The notes: generated by a model from the letters alone, not told the origin. A DNA stretch of 39,358 bases from Gemmatimonadota bacterium (GCA_007130605.1 SLSF01000026.1:1-39358); one strand, 5' to 3'. Numbered from the stretch's first letter, positions 23,062 through 31,886 are shown. Numbers and translations: made by a program.

Positions 23062-25437
23062 TCAGCCGCCTTCGTCCGCCCGCGCCACCACCGCCGCCCG
23101 AGCCTCGGCGAGCCGCTCCCGCGTCACCCGTCCCCGCGGATCGGTCTCGGAAAAGGTCTCGGCCACCGCTTCCAGGTAGGGGATCGCCTCATCCGGCCGC
23201 CCGAGGCCAAGAAGGACCACCCCGAGCCCGAACTCCGAATACGCCAGGGGAATGCGCTCGTCGGGCTGGTAGGTCTGCCGGAGTCGCAACGCTTCGCGGA
23301 AGAGGGGCTCCGCCTCCACCAGATCCCCTCGGTCGCGCTTGATCCCCGCCAGGTTGTTGAGGATCGTGATCGTCGTGGTGTGCGACTCCCCTGCCGTGGC
23401 ACGATGGATCTCGTATGCCTGCCGCATGAGGGTATCGGCAGCCACCGGATCGACGCCCTCCTTGTAGAGCGCCAGGTCGCTCAGGGTACCGGCAACGGTC
23501 GGGTGCTCCGGCCCATGGACCTGACGACGGAGTTCGAGCGCCTCGTATCCCCGTGCCACCGACTCCTCGTAGGGCATGAAATTCGCGCTCCCGTAGGTCG
23601 AGTTGACGAGGGCATGGGCGAGGGCGAGACGGGATCGGTCATCCGGCTCCTCCTCCCTCAAGAGCACGATGGCTCGTTCGAAGGTCTCGAGCTTCTCTTC
23701 CGGATCAGAGCTCCAGTATAGGCGTCCGGCATAGGTCGTCAGGAACGCAGCGAGTCCGCGTCGATCGTCGACAAAGCGCTCCTCGATCTCCGGGAGGAGT
23801 TCCCGAAGCAACTCGACCCCCGCGTTTCCGAGGGTGAGTTGTGCCCTGAGGAAGCGGGCGTCGAAATACTCCTGGCGGGTGGTCTCGGGGAGGGACTCCC
23901 GGATCGCCACCACCTCCTCGGCCAATGGCAGACCCTGGCTCTGGACCCCCAGTCGGCGGTAGATGTCCGCCAGGGTCGCGAGCATCTCGGCCCTCAAGAC
24001 CGGCTGCCCCGCCAGATCGGCATTTGCCCGCTCGGCACCCGCCGCCAGAATGTCCCGTGCCGTCGCCTCGATCCCGTCGGTCAACGCCGGGTTCGCCTGC
24101 TCGAAGGCGTGAACCAGGAAGGTGGCCACCTGCTCGGCCCTGGTGGCCTCGGCCTGGGCCCGGTCCCGCTCCACCTCGAGTAGCTGGGCCTGGGCCGCCG
24201 TGGTTCGAGCCGACTGGACCGCCACCCCGGTGAGAACCACCAGGAGGGTCGCGACGGCCGACACCGCCCCCACGAGCGTCCGATTCCTCCTGATAAATCG
24301 ACTGGCTCGGTAGAGGGTGGTATGTGGCCGTGCGGCGATGGGGTGTCCTGCCCGCGCCCACCGGAGGTCCGCCGTCAGGGCGCTCACCTCCCGGTACCTG
24401 AGCTCGGGCGTCTTGGCGAGGGCGGTGAGGGTTATGGCGTCGAGATCCCCCTCCACCTTCCTCGCTCGCCGGGTCTCGCCGGCCTCCGCCATCACTCGGC
24501 TTGGCGGCGGCGGATCACGCCGGCAGACCACCTCCTCGCGCTCCGCCGCGGTGAGACCTGTCACGGTGTAGGCGCGTCGGTCCGTGAGCAGAAGGTAGAG
24601 TAGGAGCCCGAGCGAATAGACGTCGGAGGTGGTGGTCACCGGCCGGCCCAGCATCTGCTCCGGGCTTCCAAAGGCCGGCGTCATCAATCGTGCACCGGGC
24701 CGGGTGAGGTCAGCCAGTGGGGACCCGGGATGGTCCGGTGACATCACCTTCGCAATCCCGAAATCCAGCAATCGGACCCGACCCTCCTCGTCCACCAGGA
24801 TGTTGTCCGGCTTCAGGTCGCGATGCACCACGAGATTGCGGTGCGCGTACTCCACCGCCTCGCACACCTCCAGGAAGAGATCGATCCTGGCGTCGAGCCC
24901 GAGCCCATGCTCCACACAGTACTGATCGATGGGGAGCCCCTGAACGAGTTCCATCACCAGGTACGGGACTCCGTCCTCGGTCACTCCCCCATCGATCAAC
25001 CGACTGATCCCGGGGTGCTCCAACCCTGCCAGGATCTGTCGCTCGGCATGGAAACGCCCCCTCAGTTCAGGCGTCCCGAGACCGGGAGGCAGAACCTTGA
25101 TGGCAACTTCCTTCTCGAAGAGTGCATCATCACGATGGGCTCGATAGACGGTGCCCATCCCCCCCTGCCCGATGACCTCGAGGAGCCGATAGGCTCCCAG
25201 CTTCCGGTTCGGCGCGGTATTCACGGCCTCCGACGGCCGAGGCGCGCCAACCCTCTTTGCCAGGTCCTGGAAGTAGGATTCGGCGCTGTCGGCCGATTCC
25301 AGGAGGTCGAGCACTCTTCGGACAAAGTCGGGCTCCTCCGGAAACCGCCTCTCCAGAAATGCCTCGCGGTCTGTGGCCGGGAGCCAGCGTGCCGCGTGGA
25401 ACGCCTCCTCGACCCGCACATCATGGGGATCGCTCAT
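23062..25437 (-). CDS. Membrane-anchored Ser/Thr protein kinase with TPR sensor domain
   Basis: The 791-residue PknB-type kinase has a short helical N-terminus (1 to about 65) found in Gemmatimonadota and Acidobacteria kinases encoded next to ECF factors. The catalytic domain (about 82-360) shows GQGGMGTVY (about 91), Lys114 in VAIKVL, HRDLKPDN (Asp207) and DFGIAK (about 225); the kinase is expected to be active. One membrane segment (about 388-407) leads to an extracytoplasmic region with at least six TPR-like repeats (about 440-775). The ATG overlaps the stop of the ECF sigma gene by four bases (ATGA), so the two are co-translated. In related systems the kinase phosphorylates the sigma factor or its regulator; here that is inferred from the pairing. 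Confidence 0.92.
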   Translation of the reverse strand: MSDPHDVRVEEAFHAARWLPATDREAFLERRFPEEPDFVRRVLDLLESADSAESYFQDLAKRVGAPRPSEAVNTAPNRKLGAYRLLEVIGQGGMGTVYRAHRDDALFEKEVAIKVLPPGLGTPELRGRFHAERQILAGLEHPGISRLIDGGVTEDGVPYLVMELVQGLPIDQYCVEHGLGLDARIDLFLEVCEAVEYAHRNLVVHRDLKPDNILVDEEGRVRLLDFGIAKVMSPDHPGSPLADLTRPGARLMTPAFGSPEQMLGRPVTTTSDVYSLGLLLYLLLTDRRAYTVTGLTAAEREEVVCRRDPPPPSRVMAEAGETRRARKVEGDLDAITLTALAKTPELRYREVSALTADLRWARAGHPIAARPHTTLYRASRFIRRNRTLVGAVSAVATLLVVLTGVAVQSARTTAAQAQLLEVERDRAQAEATRAEQVATFLVHAFEQANPALTDGIEATARDILAAGAERANADLAGQPVLRAEMLATLADIYRRLGVQSQGLPLAEEVVAIRESLPETTRQEYFDARFLRAQLTLGNAGVELLRELLPEIEERFVDDRRGLAAFLTTYAGRLYWSSDPEEKLETFERAIVLLREEEPDDRSRLALAHALVNSTYGSANFMPYEESVARGYEALELRRQVHGPEHPTVAGTLSDLALYKEGVDPVAADTLMRQAYEIHRATAGESHTTTITILNNLAGIKRDRGDLVEAEPLFREALRLRQTYQPDERIPLAYSEFGLGVVLLGLGRPDEAIPYLEAVAETFSETDPRGRVTRERLAEARAAVVARADEGG

Positions 25438-26057
25438 GGTGGATCCACTCCGTCCAAGGTAGGATCTTCCCTCCCCCGTCCCCCCCCGGGTCCGAGCGTC
25501 TCCCGGATCTCACGCTTCAACCAGGCGCTCGCTGCCGCCCAGTCCCGCTCCACCGTCCGGACCGACACACCGAGGACCTCGGCGGTCTCATGCATCCGGA
25601 GTCCCGAGAAGAAGCGATGCTCCACCACCCGAGCCTGCCGCTGGTGGACCGCCTCCAGTCGGTCGAGAGCTTCATGGAGTACGAGTATCTCCTCCACGGC
25701 ACTGGGACTCACCGGATTCGCCTCGTCCAGGGAAAGGTGGGGTGCCCCACCCCCTCGCTTCTGCGCCCGGCGGCGCTCCGCATAGTTCACCAGGATCTGG
25801 CGCATCGCCCGCGACGCCACCGCAAAGAAGTGCGCACGGTCCTTCCAGTCGGGCTCGGCGGCGCCGGCGAGTTTCAGGAAGGCCTCATGGACCAGCGCGG
25901 TCGTCTGGAGGGTGAAGTCGCCACCCCAGGAGCGCCGGTGTCGACTGGCCAGGACCCGAAGCTCACCGTATAGGATCTCGCACAGCTCGTTGAACGACGG
26001 CTCATGACCCCGTCGGACCTCGACGAGCAGCTCCGCGACCCCGGTGTTATCGGACAT
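25434..26057 (-). CDS. ECF-type RNA polymerase sigma factor paired with the Ser/Thr kinase
   Basis: The 207-residue protein has sigma region 2 (about 20-90, with FNELCEILYGELRVLA, TLQTTALVHEAFLKLA and FFAVASRAMRQILVNYAERRRA) and region 4 (about 130-185, with LDRLEAVHQRQARVVEHRFFSGL and an HTH ETAEVLGVSVRTVERDWAAASAWLKREI). This is the ECF-like subfamily found with protein kinases in Gemmatimonadota, Acidobacteria and Planctomycetes. The start at 26057 gives normal length; upstream residues to 26135 look non-coding. No strong ribosome binding site is seen. No anti-sigma factor is nearby, which is usual for kinase-linked ECF factors. The 636-residue protein gene lies 120 bases upstream on the same strand. 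Confidence 0.9.
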   Translation of the reverse strand: MSDNTGVAELLVEVRRGHEPSFNELCEILYGELRVLASRHRRSWGGDFTLQTTALVHEAFLKLAGAAEPDWKDRAHFFAVASRAMRQILVNYAERRRAQKRGGGAPHLSLDEANPVSPSAVEEILVLHEALDRLEAVHQRQARVVEHRFFSGLRMHETAEVLGVSVRTVERDWAAASAWLKREIRETLGPGGGRGREDPTLDGVDPP

Positions 26058-26177
26058 GGCACGTTCACAGGAAGAGGTATGGAATGGGCGTGCGACCTCC
26101 CTCCATGACGAGGGGCCGGTCTGCCGTGCCCGCACTCCTCTATGCGGATTCTCTGGCCATCGTGCGACTCCACGCCG

Positions 26178-28088
26178 TCAATTCGTCGTCTGTACCTCGA
26201 AGTGTCGGCCCACGTGCCCGATGACGAAGCGACTCTCCACAGGAACCCGCGAAGTAAAGTAGATGCGCAGGCAGAACCGCGGATCATAGCTCGATCCCAT
26301 GGCGATGTGCTCGACGCAGTCATACTCCGAACCCTTGGAGTCATAGAAAAGGTACTGTTCCCGAAGACGCCTCGACGTCGACCGCGAGATCCCTCCCCGG
26401 TAATCGATCCCCAGCTCCCGAAAAGCATCGGCCAGACCGGTGCCCAGGCTCCCGTCCCCACGCTTTCGGGCCACGCGGGCCATGGCATCGAGGACCACGG
26501 CCACCTGCTCGGGATCCTCGTACGGGCTCTCGCGGGCCGCGTCGATGGCGGAATCCAGCACGAAGAGGTGCTCCTGGTGGACCTCCGCCGCGCGTCGAAC
26601 CACCTCCGGAAGGCTGGGGCGGTGATCTTCGTCGCTGTGCCCTTCGGGGAGGGCTTCGTCGGGCACCGAAGGTTCCCGGTCCCCATCGTCCTCCCCGGAC
26701 CCTCTCCCCTCGGCCACCTCCATCCACCGCTCCAGTGCCCCTTCCAGTCGAGCGATCCGACGTTCCAGGGCAGCCGTGCGGGCGGAGCGGAGCGAGCTCA
26801 CCGTGCGAAGCTGCTCCACCTCGTCCAGGAGCTCCGCATGGGAGTGGGCGAGCCCCCTCATGCCCCGGTCCAGGGTCTCCAGCAGTTCGATCACGCGGTC
26901 TGTCGCTGCCCCGGTCGTGGTGGAAGGAGATCCCGAAGCCGAGAGAGGCTCGGCCGTTTGCTCCTCCTCGGATGTGGCTGAAAGGGTGGAGGCCACCTCC
27001 GGGGGTCCGCACTCCTCCTCGGTCGATTCCGCGCCGGCATCCCGGCCCCGTGCCGAGTGGCCCTCGTCGCCAGCTTCGGTCCCCCGCCGGGCACGTACCC
27101 CCGGCGGCATCTCGAGAGACTGACCGGCCCGATGCCCGAAGGGCCCCATGATGGCCCCCGCCCGCATCACCGGGTCCAGGAGCCGGTCCGAGGTGAGCAG
27201 CGGATGGTCGAGGGGGTCGTCGTCTCGGCTCAGGCCCGGGAGATACCCCCGCATGGCGCCCCAGTAGCAGGAGAGGCGCCGATCCCCCAGGGCATCGCTG
27301 AGTTTGAAGGTGGTTCGGTGTTCATCGATGACGAAGAGGTGGGCGACCCCGAGCAGCTCGTCCAGGAGCGCCTCGGGATCAATGGCGTAGCCCCCTTCCT
27401 CGGCGGGAGAGAGAACGACGATGGGGACTTCCCGACTCGGTGAGAGGAGCCGGTTCTCCACGAAGTCCGGAATGTCCAGCGGGCCCAGGGTTCGCGGCTG
27501 TACCTCCGCGCCCCGGAAGGTGAAGCGGAGCGTCCGGCGAAGGGGCGCGAGAAAGGTGGGCCGTGCCTGTCCGGCACCGACCATGCCCCGGATCCGCTCG
27601 AATCCGTCGTCTGCGGTCACCCGAAGGGAGAGTCGGGTCCACCGCTTCCGCTCTTCGAGAATGAGATGGGTCGTGCACGCCGTTCCCCGTGCGGTGGGAT
27701 GGGGCACCCGCCAGAGGAGTTCGCCGGTCCATCCCTCGGAGTCCCGCACGCCATCCCAGACGAGCCCGGTGAAGCGGGTGGCGGGACGGTCCACCGGCTC
27801 GTCACGCCGAAGGTGCGGAGCCTCGGGCCAGCCGGCACGGATCGCCGTGGTGAGGGCCTCGAGGACCTGGGTGCCCGGCTGCCCGGAGCCCGCCCTGGGC
27901 CGAAGGGTGAAGCTCGCTCCGAAGAGGGCGTGCTCCGGAGGCCCCGGCCGGAACCCCCGGGTCCCTCCGCTCCATCCTCCCTCCCCCTCTCCATGCTCCC
28001 GGAGCAGCCGGGCCGTCCGTCGCCCCACGATCTTCCACCCGGTGGAGGTTGTGACGACATCGCGGTCGGAGGGGGTGTCGCTGGCCAT
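26178..28088 (-). CDS. Unrecognised 636-residue three-part protein with coiled coil
   Basis: I do not recognise the family. There is no signal peptide or membrane segment, so it should be cytoplasmic. Residues 1 to about 320 form a mixed alpha/beta part with stretches such as VPIVVLSPAEEGGYAIDPEA, LFVIDEHRTTFKLSDALGD and RRLSCYWGAMRGYLPG. Residues about 320-410 are low-complexity, acidic and Ser-rich. A charged coiled coil follows (about 412-475, VIELLETLDRGMRGLAHSHA and RRIARLEGALERWMEV). The last 130 residues make a second folded domain ending in DPRFCLRIYFTSRVPVESRF and GHVGRHFEVQ, rich in His and Arg. The modular plan suggests a sensor joined to an effector, possibly in defence or stress, but this is a guess. 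The ATG at 28088 lacks a ribosome binding site and starts seven bases after a good -10 box. Confidence 0.75.
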   Translation of the reverse strand: MASDTPSDRDVVTTSTGWKIVGRRTARLLREHGEGEGGWSGGTRGFRPGPPEHALFGASFTLRPRAGSGQPGTQVLEALTTAIRAGWPEAPHLRRDEPVDRPATRFTGLVWDGVRDSEGWTGELLWRVPHPTARGTACTTHLILEERKRWTRLSLRVTADDGFERIRGMVGAGQARPTFLAPLRRTLRFTFRGAEVQPRTLGPLDIPDFVENRLLSPSREVPIVVLSPAEEGGYAIDPEALLDELLGVAHLFVIDEHRTTFKLSDALGDRRLSCYWGAMRGYLPGLSRDDDPLDHPLLTSDRLLDPVMRAGAIMGPFGHRAGQSLEMPPGVRARRGTEAGDEGHSARGRDAGAESTEEECGPPEVASTLSATSEEEQTAEPLSASGSPSTTTGAATDRVIELLETLDRGMRGLAHSHAELLDEVEQLRTVSSLRSARTAALERRIARLEGALERWMEVAEGRGSGEDDGDREPSVPDEALPEGHSDEDHRPSLPEVVRRAAEVHQEHLFVLDSAIDAARESPYEDPEQVAVVLDAMARVARKRGDGSLGTGLADAFRELGIDYRGGISRSTSRRLREQYLFYDSKGSEYDCVEHIAMGSSYDPRFCLRIYFTSRVPVESRFVIGHVGRHFEVQTTN

Positions 28089-28094
28089 GGAGTC

Positions 28095-28123
28095 ATAATG
28101 CAGCACCCTCCTGCCTGACGCAA
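28095..28123 (-). promoter_or_regulatory. Promoter of the 636-residue protein gene (predicted leaderless)
   Basis: On the minus strand TTGCGT (28123-28118), a 17-base spacer and CATTAT (28100-28095) form a good sigma-70-type promoter. The start codon's A is the seventh base after the -10 box, the normal transcription start. The transcript would begin at the ATG itself, in line with the missing ribosome binding site. Confidence 0.55.
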
Positions 28124-28251
28124 AGTGTGACTCGCCGCGACCTACTGCCTCGACTCCGATGGACGAAATGGCGTCCGCCGCGAGCAGGAGCCCGACACCT
28201 CGATGCATTTCATCGCGTGCCGCCTGGCCCGGGGGGACGAGGGGAGGGAGT

Positions 28252-29316
28252 TCAGAAGAGTGCGAGCTGGTCCGGGTCCCGGCCCGGCCGCACGAAGTGC
28301 TCCGCCGAGAGGGTGAGTTCACGCCTGCCGAGTCCGGTCCGGGCGCATCCGATTCGGAAGAGGTCCCGAACCTGCTCGGCGAACGGGCCCTCGCCCCGCA
28401 TGCGCGTGCCGAAGGTGGCATCGTAGAGGTCCCCGCCACGCAGGCTCTCCAGCCGGGAACGGACCTTTCCTGCACGGTCGGGACAGTGGGTCTGGAGCCA
28501 CTCCAGGAAGAGGGGCCGCACCGCCCCGGGAAGGCGGAGCATGACGTAGCTGGCCGCCACCGCACCGGCGTCGGCGGCCGCCTGCAGGATGCCCGGGATC
28601 TCGTGGTCGGTGAGCCCGGGGATCACCGGCGCCACATTCACGGCCACCGGGACCCCGGCGTCGGCGATTGTGCGCACCGCCTGGAGCCGGTGCTCGGGGG
28701 GAGAGGCCCGGGGCTCCAGGGCCCGCTGCAACCTCCGGTCGAGGGTGGTGATGGAGAGGGTCACGTGGGCCGCCTCGAACCGGGCCAGCTCCGCCAGCAG
28801 GTCCACATCACGCTCCACCAGCCGGGACTTGGTGATGAGGGCCACCGGGTGGCGGGCCCGGGCGAGGACCTCGAGACAGCGCCGGGTCACCCGAAGCCTG
28901 CGCTCCACCGGCTGGTAGGGATCGGTCACCCCACTCATCACCAGGGGAACGGGTGCCCAGCCCGGCTTCGCGATCCCCTGCCGGAGGAGGGTCGGTGCGT
29001 CCTCCTTCACCAGGATCCGGCTCTCGAAATCGAGGCCGGCCGACATTCCCAGGTACTCGTGGGTGGGGCGCGCATAGCAGTAGACACATCCGTGTTCGCA
29101 CCCCCGGTACGGGTTCACACTCCAGTCGAAGCCCACGTCGGGGCTCCGGTTCCGGGTGAGAACCGTCCGTGCCGGGTCCTTCAGGTACTCGGTCTTCCGG
29201 GCGTGGGGTGCCTGCGCCGCCTCGCCGGGGGCGAGCTCCAGGTGGAGGCGCTCGAAGCGATTCGGGAGGTCGAGGCCGGCGCCGCGGCCGCGCACGATGG
29301 GCAGGGATCGGGTCAT
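28252..29316 (-). CDS. PA0069/SplB-like radical SAM protein
   Basis: The 354-residue protein is a radical S-adenosylmethionine enzyme. The 4Fe-4S motif is CEHGCVYC (Cys73, 77, 80) within NPYRGCEHGCVYCYARPTHE, characteristic of the spore-photoproduct-lyase-related PA0069/Rv2578c family. Further conserved stretches are VMSGVTDPYQPVERRLRVTRRCLEVL (about 165-190), ITKSRLVERDVDLL and SITTLD. The reaction of this family is not established; a link to DNA photoproduct repair is only by similarity to SplB. The ATG at 29316 was chosen because the upstream frame to 29586 is low-complexity and runs opposite to the next gene. It lies 40 bases after the DUF3887-like gene on the same strand. Confidence 0.88.
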   Translation of the reverse strand: MTRSLPIVRGRGAGLDLPNRFERLHLELAPGEAAQAPHARKTEYLKDPARTVLTRNRSPDVGFDWSVNPYRGCEHGCVYCYARPTHEYLGMSAGLDFESRILVKEDAPTLLRQGIAKPGWAPVPLVMSGVTDPYQPVERRLRVTRRCLEVLARARHPVALITKSRLVERDVDLLAELARFEAAHVTLSITTLDRRLQRALEPRASPPEHRLQAVRTIADAGVPVAVNVAPVIPGLTDHEIPGILQAAADAGAVAASYVMLRLPGAVRPLFLEWLQTHCPDRAGKVRSRLESLRGGDLYDATFGTRMRGEGPFAEQVRDLFRIGCARTGLGRRELTLSAEHFVRPGRDPDQLALF

Positions 29317-29356
29317 GGAGGGGCCGTACCCCCGTGACCCCGAGGTGTTTCGGCTT

Positions 29357-29776
29357 CTATTCGGTGTCCGTTCCCTGGACCGGCTGGACACTGAATCCCG
29401 AGATCCGCCCCTCTTCATCGAAGCCCCAGATGACATCCATGGGGTTCTCCGGGGTGTTCTCGAAGCGGACCGTTCGCCGGTAGATCCGGTGGCCGGGGAT
29501 GTCGTGGACCTCCTCGCCGAGAACCTCCGATTCGTCACCGAAGGTACCCAGGATCTGGTCGCGGAAGCCTTCGAGGGCGGCGACATCGGGAATCATCTCC
29601 CGCATCTGGTCGTCGAAACCCTCGACGATCTCGTCCAGTTCACCGGCGTAGAAGGCGGTGGTCAGGGCCTGGCCCCGCTCGGTGATCTCGGCATCGTCCT
29701 GCGCGAGGGCCGGTAGCGCCCAGAGGGTGCCGATCGCGAGAAGAACGGCGAGCAGCGCAGTGGAACGTCGTATCAT
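29357..29776 (-). CDS. Small exported DUF3887-like protein
   Basis: The 139-residue product has a clear signal peptide (about 1-25, ending ALPALAQ) and a mature domain of about 110 residues. The pattern of a helix with ALTTAFYAGELDEIVEGFDDQMREMIP and then strands GHRIYRRTVRFE and MDVIWGFDEEGRISGFSVQP resembles the DUF3887/NTF2-like domain seen next to serine hydrolases or alone in the periplasm. The function is unknown. AGGAGGG lies five bases before the ATG. It precedes the radical SAM gene on the same strand, but the cellular locations differ, so any shared role is doubtful. Confidence 0.75.
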   Translation of the reverse strand: MIRRSTALLAVLLAIGTLWALPALAQDDAEITERGQALTTAFYAGELDEIVEGFDDQMREMIPDVAALEGFRDQILGTFGDESEVLGEEVHDIPGHRIYRRTVRFENTPENPMDVIWGFDEEGRISGFSVQPVQGTDTE

Positions 29777-29892
29777 GGTATCCCTCCTGATCTTAAGTTG
29801 GATCCATCGTCCTGACTACGGGCCCAGGCGCGCGACCCTTCGATGTCGGTAGCACCCACACCCCGTGGGCGACCGGGTCGAGCCCTCGGGAT

Positions 29893-30780
29893 CTACCGCA
29901 GCCCCTCGATGGAAAGGCCGGCGCCCACGCTGCCCTCGAGCTCCACCCCCGGACGAATGACCGGACATTGGTCCTGGGCAGGATCACAGTGATGAATTGG
30001 AAGCTCCACGACCGCCCCATCACCGCGAAGGAACCAGGCCGATGGATCCACGGAGATGACGATGGTCCCGGTGGAGCTTCCACCCTCGATCTCGAGACGG
30101 GGATCCAGCTCGGCACCCCATTCCGAGCTCCCACCGATGAAGACCAGGAACGACGCCGGAGCCTCCCCGGTGCGGGTGAAGGTCCCGCTGACGGCGAAGG
30201 TTGCCCCGGTGGGCCACACGCCGAGTGCATCCACCAGCCCCGGCCGGAGCGAATGCCCCGCAAGCACCGGCTCCACCTGGAGGGTCACCCGGTCGTATGA
30301 CCCGGGAGGCACCGGCCCACTGAAGGCGGTGGTCTCGACCCCTTCCGCCAGGGGGAGTTCGACCGCCAGCTCTGCACTCCGGAGCCCGAGCCCGCCATCC
30401 ACATCGCCCCGCACCGCGAAGTCATCGACCACGATGTGGATCCGGTCCAGGGAAAGGACCCCGTTCGTGCCGGTCACCACCCCGCCGGCGAGCCCCGACG
30501 CGTCCTGCGCCGTCGAGCCACTTCCGGCCACCTGGAAAACGACCTCCACCGAACCATCGTTGGGTGAGACGGGATCGTCTCCGCACCCCGCAAGGAGGAA
30601 AAGGAGAAGGGTGAGCAGGGCGAAACCGAGACCTGTCCGGACCGGGAGGGCGAGGGGGGCCACTCCTTCCCTCGCTCCGGCGGTCAGGTTCGGTCCATGG
30701 GAGGAGGTCGGACGGCGGTGTGCGGGCGTCGCCGGACGTGCACGTCGAGGGGTGAGGCTCGTGGTCATGGTGGATTCCAT
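29893..30780 (-). CDS. Lipoprotein of unknown function (DUF4382-like pattern)
   Basis: The 295-residue product has a long basic N-region, a hydrophobic segment (about 49-63) and lipobox LLAGC with Cys66. The mature part starts with VEVVFQVAGSGSTAQDASG and contains LSLDRIHIVVDDFAVRGD, LPLAEGVETTAFSGPVPPGSYDRVTLQVEPV and VWPTGATFAVSGTFT. These are reminiscent of the DUF4382 layout seen in the lipoprotein at 3196, without being a clear match. A Cys pair, HCDPAQDQC (about 264-272), may form a disulfide. Two starts are possible, ATG at 30780 and ATG at 30768; neither has a strong ribosome binding site. The first is used here. It is likely exposed at the cell envelope. Confidence 0.7.
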   Translation of the reverse strand: MESTMTTSLTPRRARPATPAHRRPTSSHGPNLTAGAREGVAPLALPVRTGLGFALLTLLLFLLAGCGDDPVSPNDGSVEVVFQVAGSGSTAQDASGLAGGVVTGTNGVLSLDRIHIVVDDFAVRGDVDGGLGLRSAELAVELPLAEGVETTAFSGPVPPGSYDRVTLQVEPVLAGHSLRPGLVDALGVWPTGATFAVSGTFTRTGEAPASFLVFIGGSSEWGAELDPRLEIEGGSSTGTIVISVDPSAWFLRGDGAVVELPIHHCDPAQDQCPVIRPGVELEGSVGAGLSIEGLR

Positions 30781-30967
30781 CGCTTTGGTGGGGGGGTGAC
30801 TCGTACCGATGGGGGTATCCCGGCGCCGGAGGTACGAGGACGGATGCCCGGACAGGATTGGAGGGCGCAAAGGACGGACCAGCTTCCCTTCCCCTCCCCT
30901 GTGGCGCCGGGGAAGACCGGAAAAGCCCCGTGTCGAAAGAGAAGGCCCCCGGAGCCAGGCCGAAGAC

Positions 30968-30989
30968 GGGCCCCCGGGGCCCGGGGCCC
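30968..30989. repeat. GC-only palindromic tract after the amidase gene
   Basis: GGGCCCCCGGGGCCCGGGGCCC lies in the 275-base gap after the amidase gene. It contains overlapping self-complementary blocks that can fold into several hairpins. It may help end amidase transcription; there is no T-run. Nothing else in this gap is recognised. Confidence 0.3.
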
Positions 30990-31055
30990 ACCGCTCTCCG
31001 AGCAGGAAAGAGCTACCCGCCGGAAGAGACGGGATGGAAGAACTTTCCGGGTGGC

Positions 31056-31886
31056 TTACAGATCGTCGCGGTCGGCCAGGACAGCGAGAGGGAGGAACCG
31101 AACGACCGCCTGCGAGATCCCCCGGGCGGCACGGTCGGGGTCGCGGATGAGAAGGTCCTGATCGCTGGGACTGGTCAGGAAGCCGGCCTCGAGGATCACC
31201 GCCGGGGTCGACGGATCGATTGTGTGACGGTACCGCCGGTTGTTGAAGGCATAGTAGCCGGCCATCCGCCGGGTGGCCTGCCGGTGCCGAAGCCCCGTGA
31301 CTTCCCGGTACTCTCCGGCGAGAACCTCGGCGAAGGCCGCGCCCTGTCCGGTAGCGTCGCGACGGGGTGGACTGATGGAGAATCCCGAGGCAGCCGGGCT
31401 GTGGAAACCATCGGCATGAATGGCGATGAAGAGGTCGGCGCGGTAGCCCGGGGGCACCGTGGCGGGGAGGACTTCCACCTCGTACCCCAGGGCCTCGAGG
31501 CGCTCGGCCGCCAGGCGCGCGATCCGGAGGGTCACTTCCCACTCCTCCATGCCCCCGCCGCGGGTGCCGTTGGATCGGAGCCGGGCGAGTTCATCGGGGG
31601 CTTCGTACGATTGCCAATGGCCTGCCTGGAGGGCAATCCGGTAGGAGGCCGGTGCAGGGTCCGCACCATTGGAGGCCCCCACCACCACCGGGTCGGTTCC
31701 GGATGCGCCATTGGTGGCCTGAGCCAGGAGGGAAGCGGGCGCCACCGCGAGAGCCAGGACCACGCAGAAGGACGCGCTGGCAAGGAGCGCCTGGACGGGG
31801 GCGATCCTCCATAGGCGTCGCTCCACCGGGGTCACCGGGGTCACCGGGGCCGCCTGGGCAGAGATCTCCACACCACGATCGTCCAT
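31056..31886 (-). CDS. Exported N-acetylmuramoyl-L-alanine amidase (amidase_3)
   Basis: This zinc amidase cleaves the bond between MurNAc and the peptide of peptidoglycan. The 276-residue form from ATG 31886 (AGAGG four bases upstream) has an N-region with a repeated PVT tract, a hydrophobic signal segment (about 36-55, cleavage after LLAQ) and a spacer. The amidase_3 domain starts IALQAGHW (His90). Other ligands are Glu in MEEWEVTLRIARL (about 115) and His157 in FIAIHADGF, and the catalytic Glu is in VILEAGFLTSPSDQ. The domain is complete. A longer frame to 32090 exists but lacks support. The upstream gap holds two copies of the palindrome also seen at 4234, so expression may be controlled by the same protein. 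Confidence 0.9.
   Translation of the reverse strand: MDDRGVEISAQAAPVTPVTPVERRLWRIAPVQALLASASFCVVLALAVAPASLLAQATNGASGTDPVVVGASNGADPAPASYRIALQAGHWQSYEAPDELARLRSNGTRGGGMEEWEVTLRIARLAAERLEALGYEVEVLPATVPPGYRADLFIAIHADGFHSPAASGFSISPPRRDATGQGAAFAEVLAGEYREVTGLRHRQATRRMAGYYAFNNRRYRHTIDPSTPAVILEAGFLTSPSDQDLLIRDPDRAARGISQAVVRFLPLAVLADRDDL
31825..31851. repeat. Three 9-base repeats in the amidase N-region
   Basis: ACCGGGGTC occurs twice and ACCGGGGCC once, in tandem. On the coding strand they give APVTPVTPV just before the signal-peptide core. The position and period match the longer minisatellite in the LRR gene at 5695. Confidence 0.6.

Noticed and set aside
26178-28565. Extended start of the 636-residue protein
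   Set aside because: The extra 159 residues overlap the radical SAM gene and are low-complexity. A promoter sits directly before the ATG at 28088.
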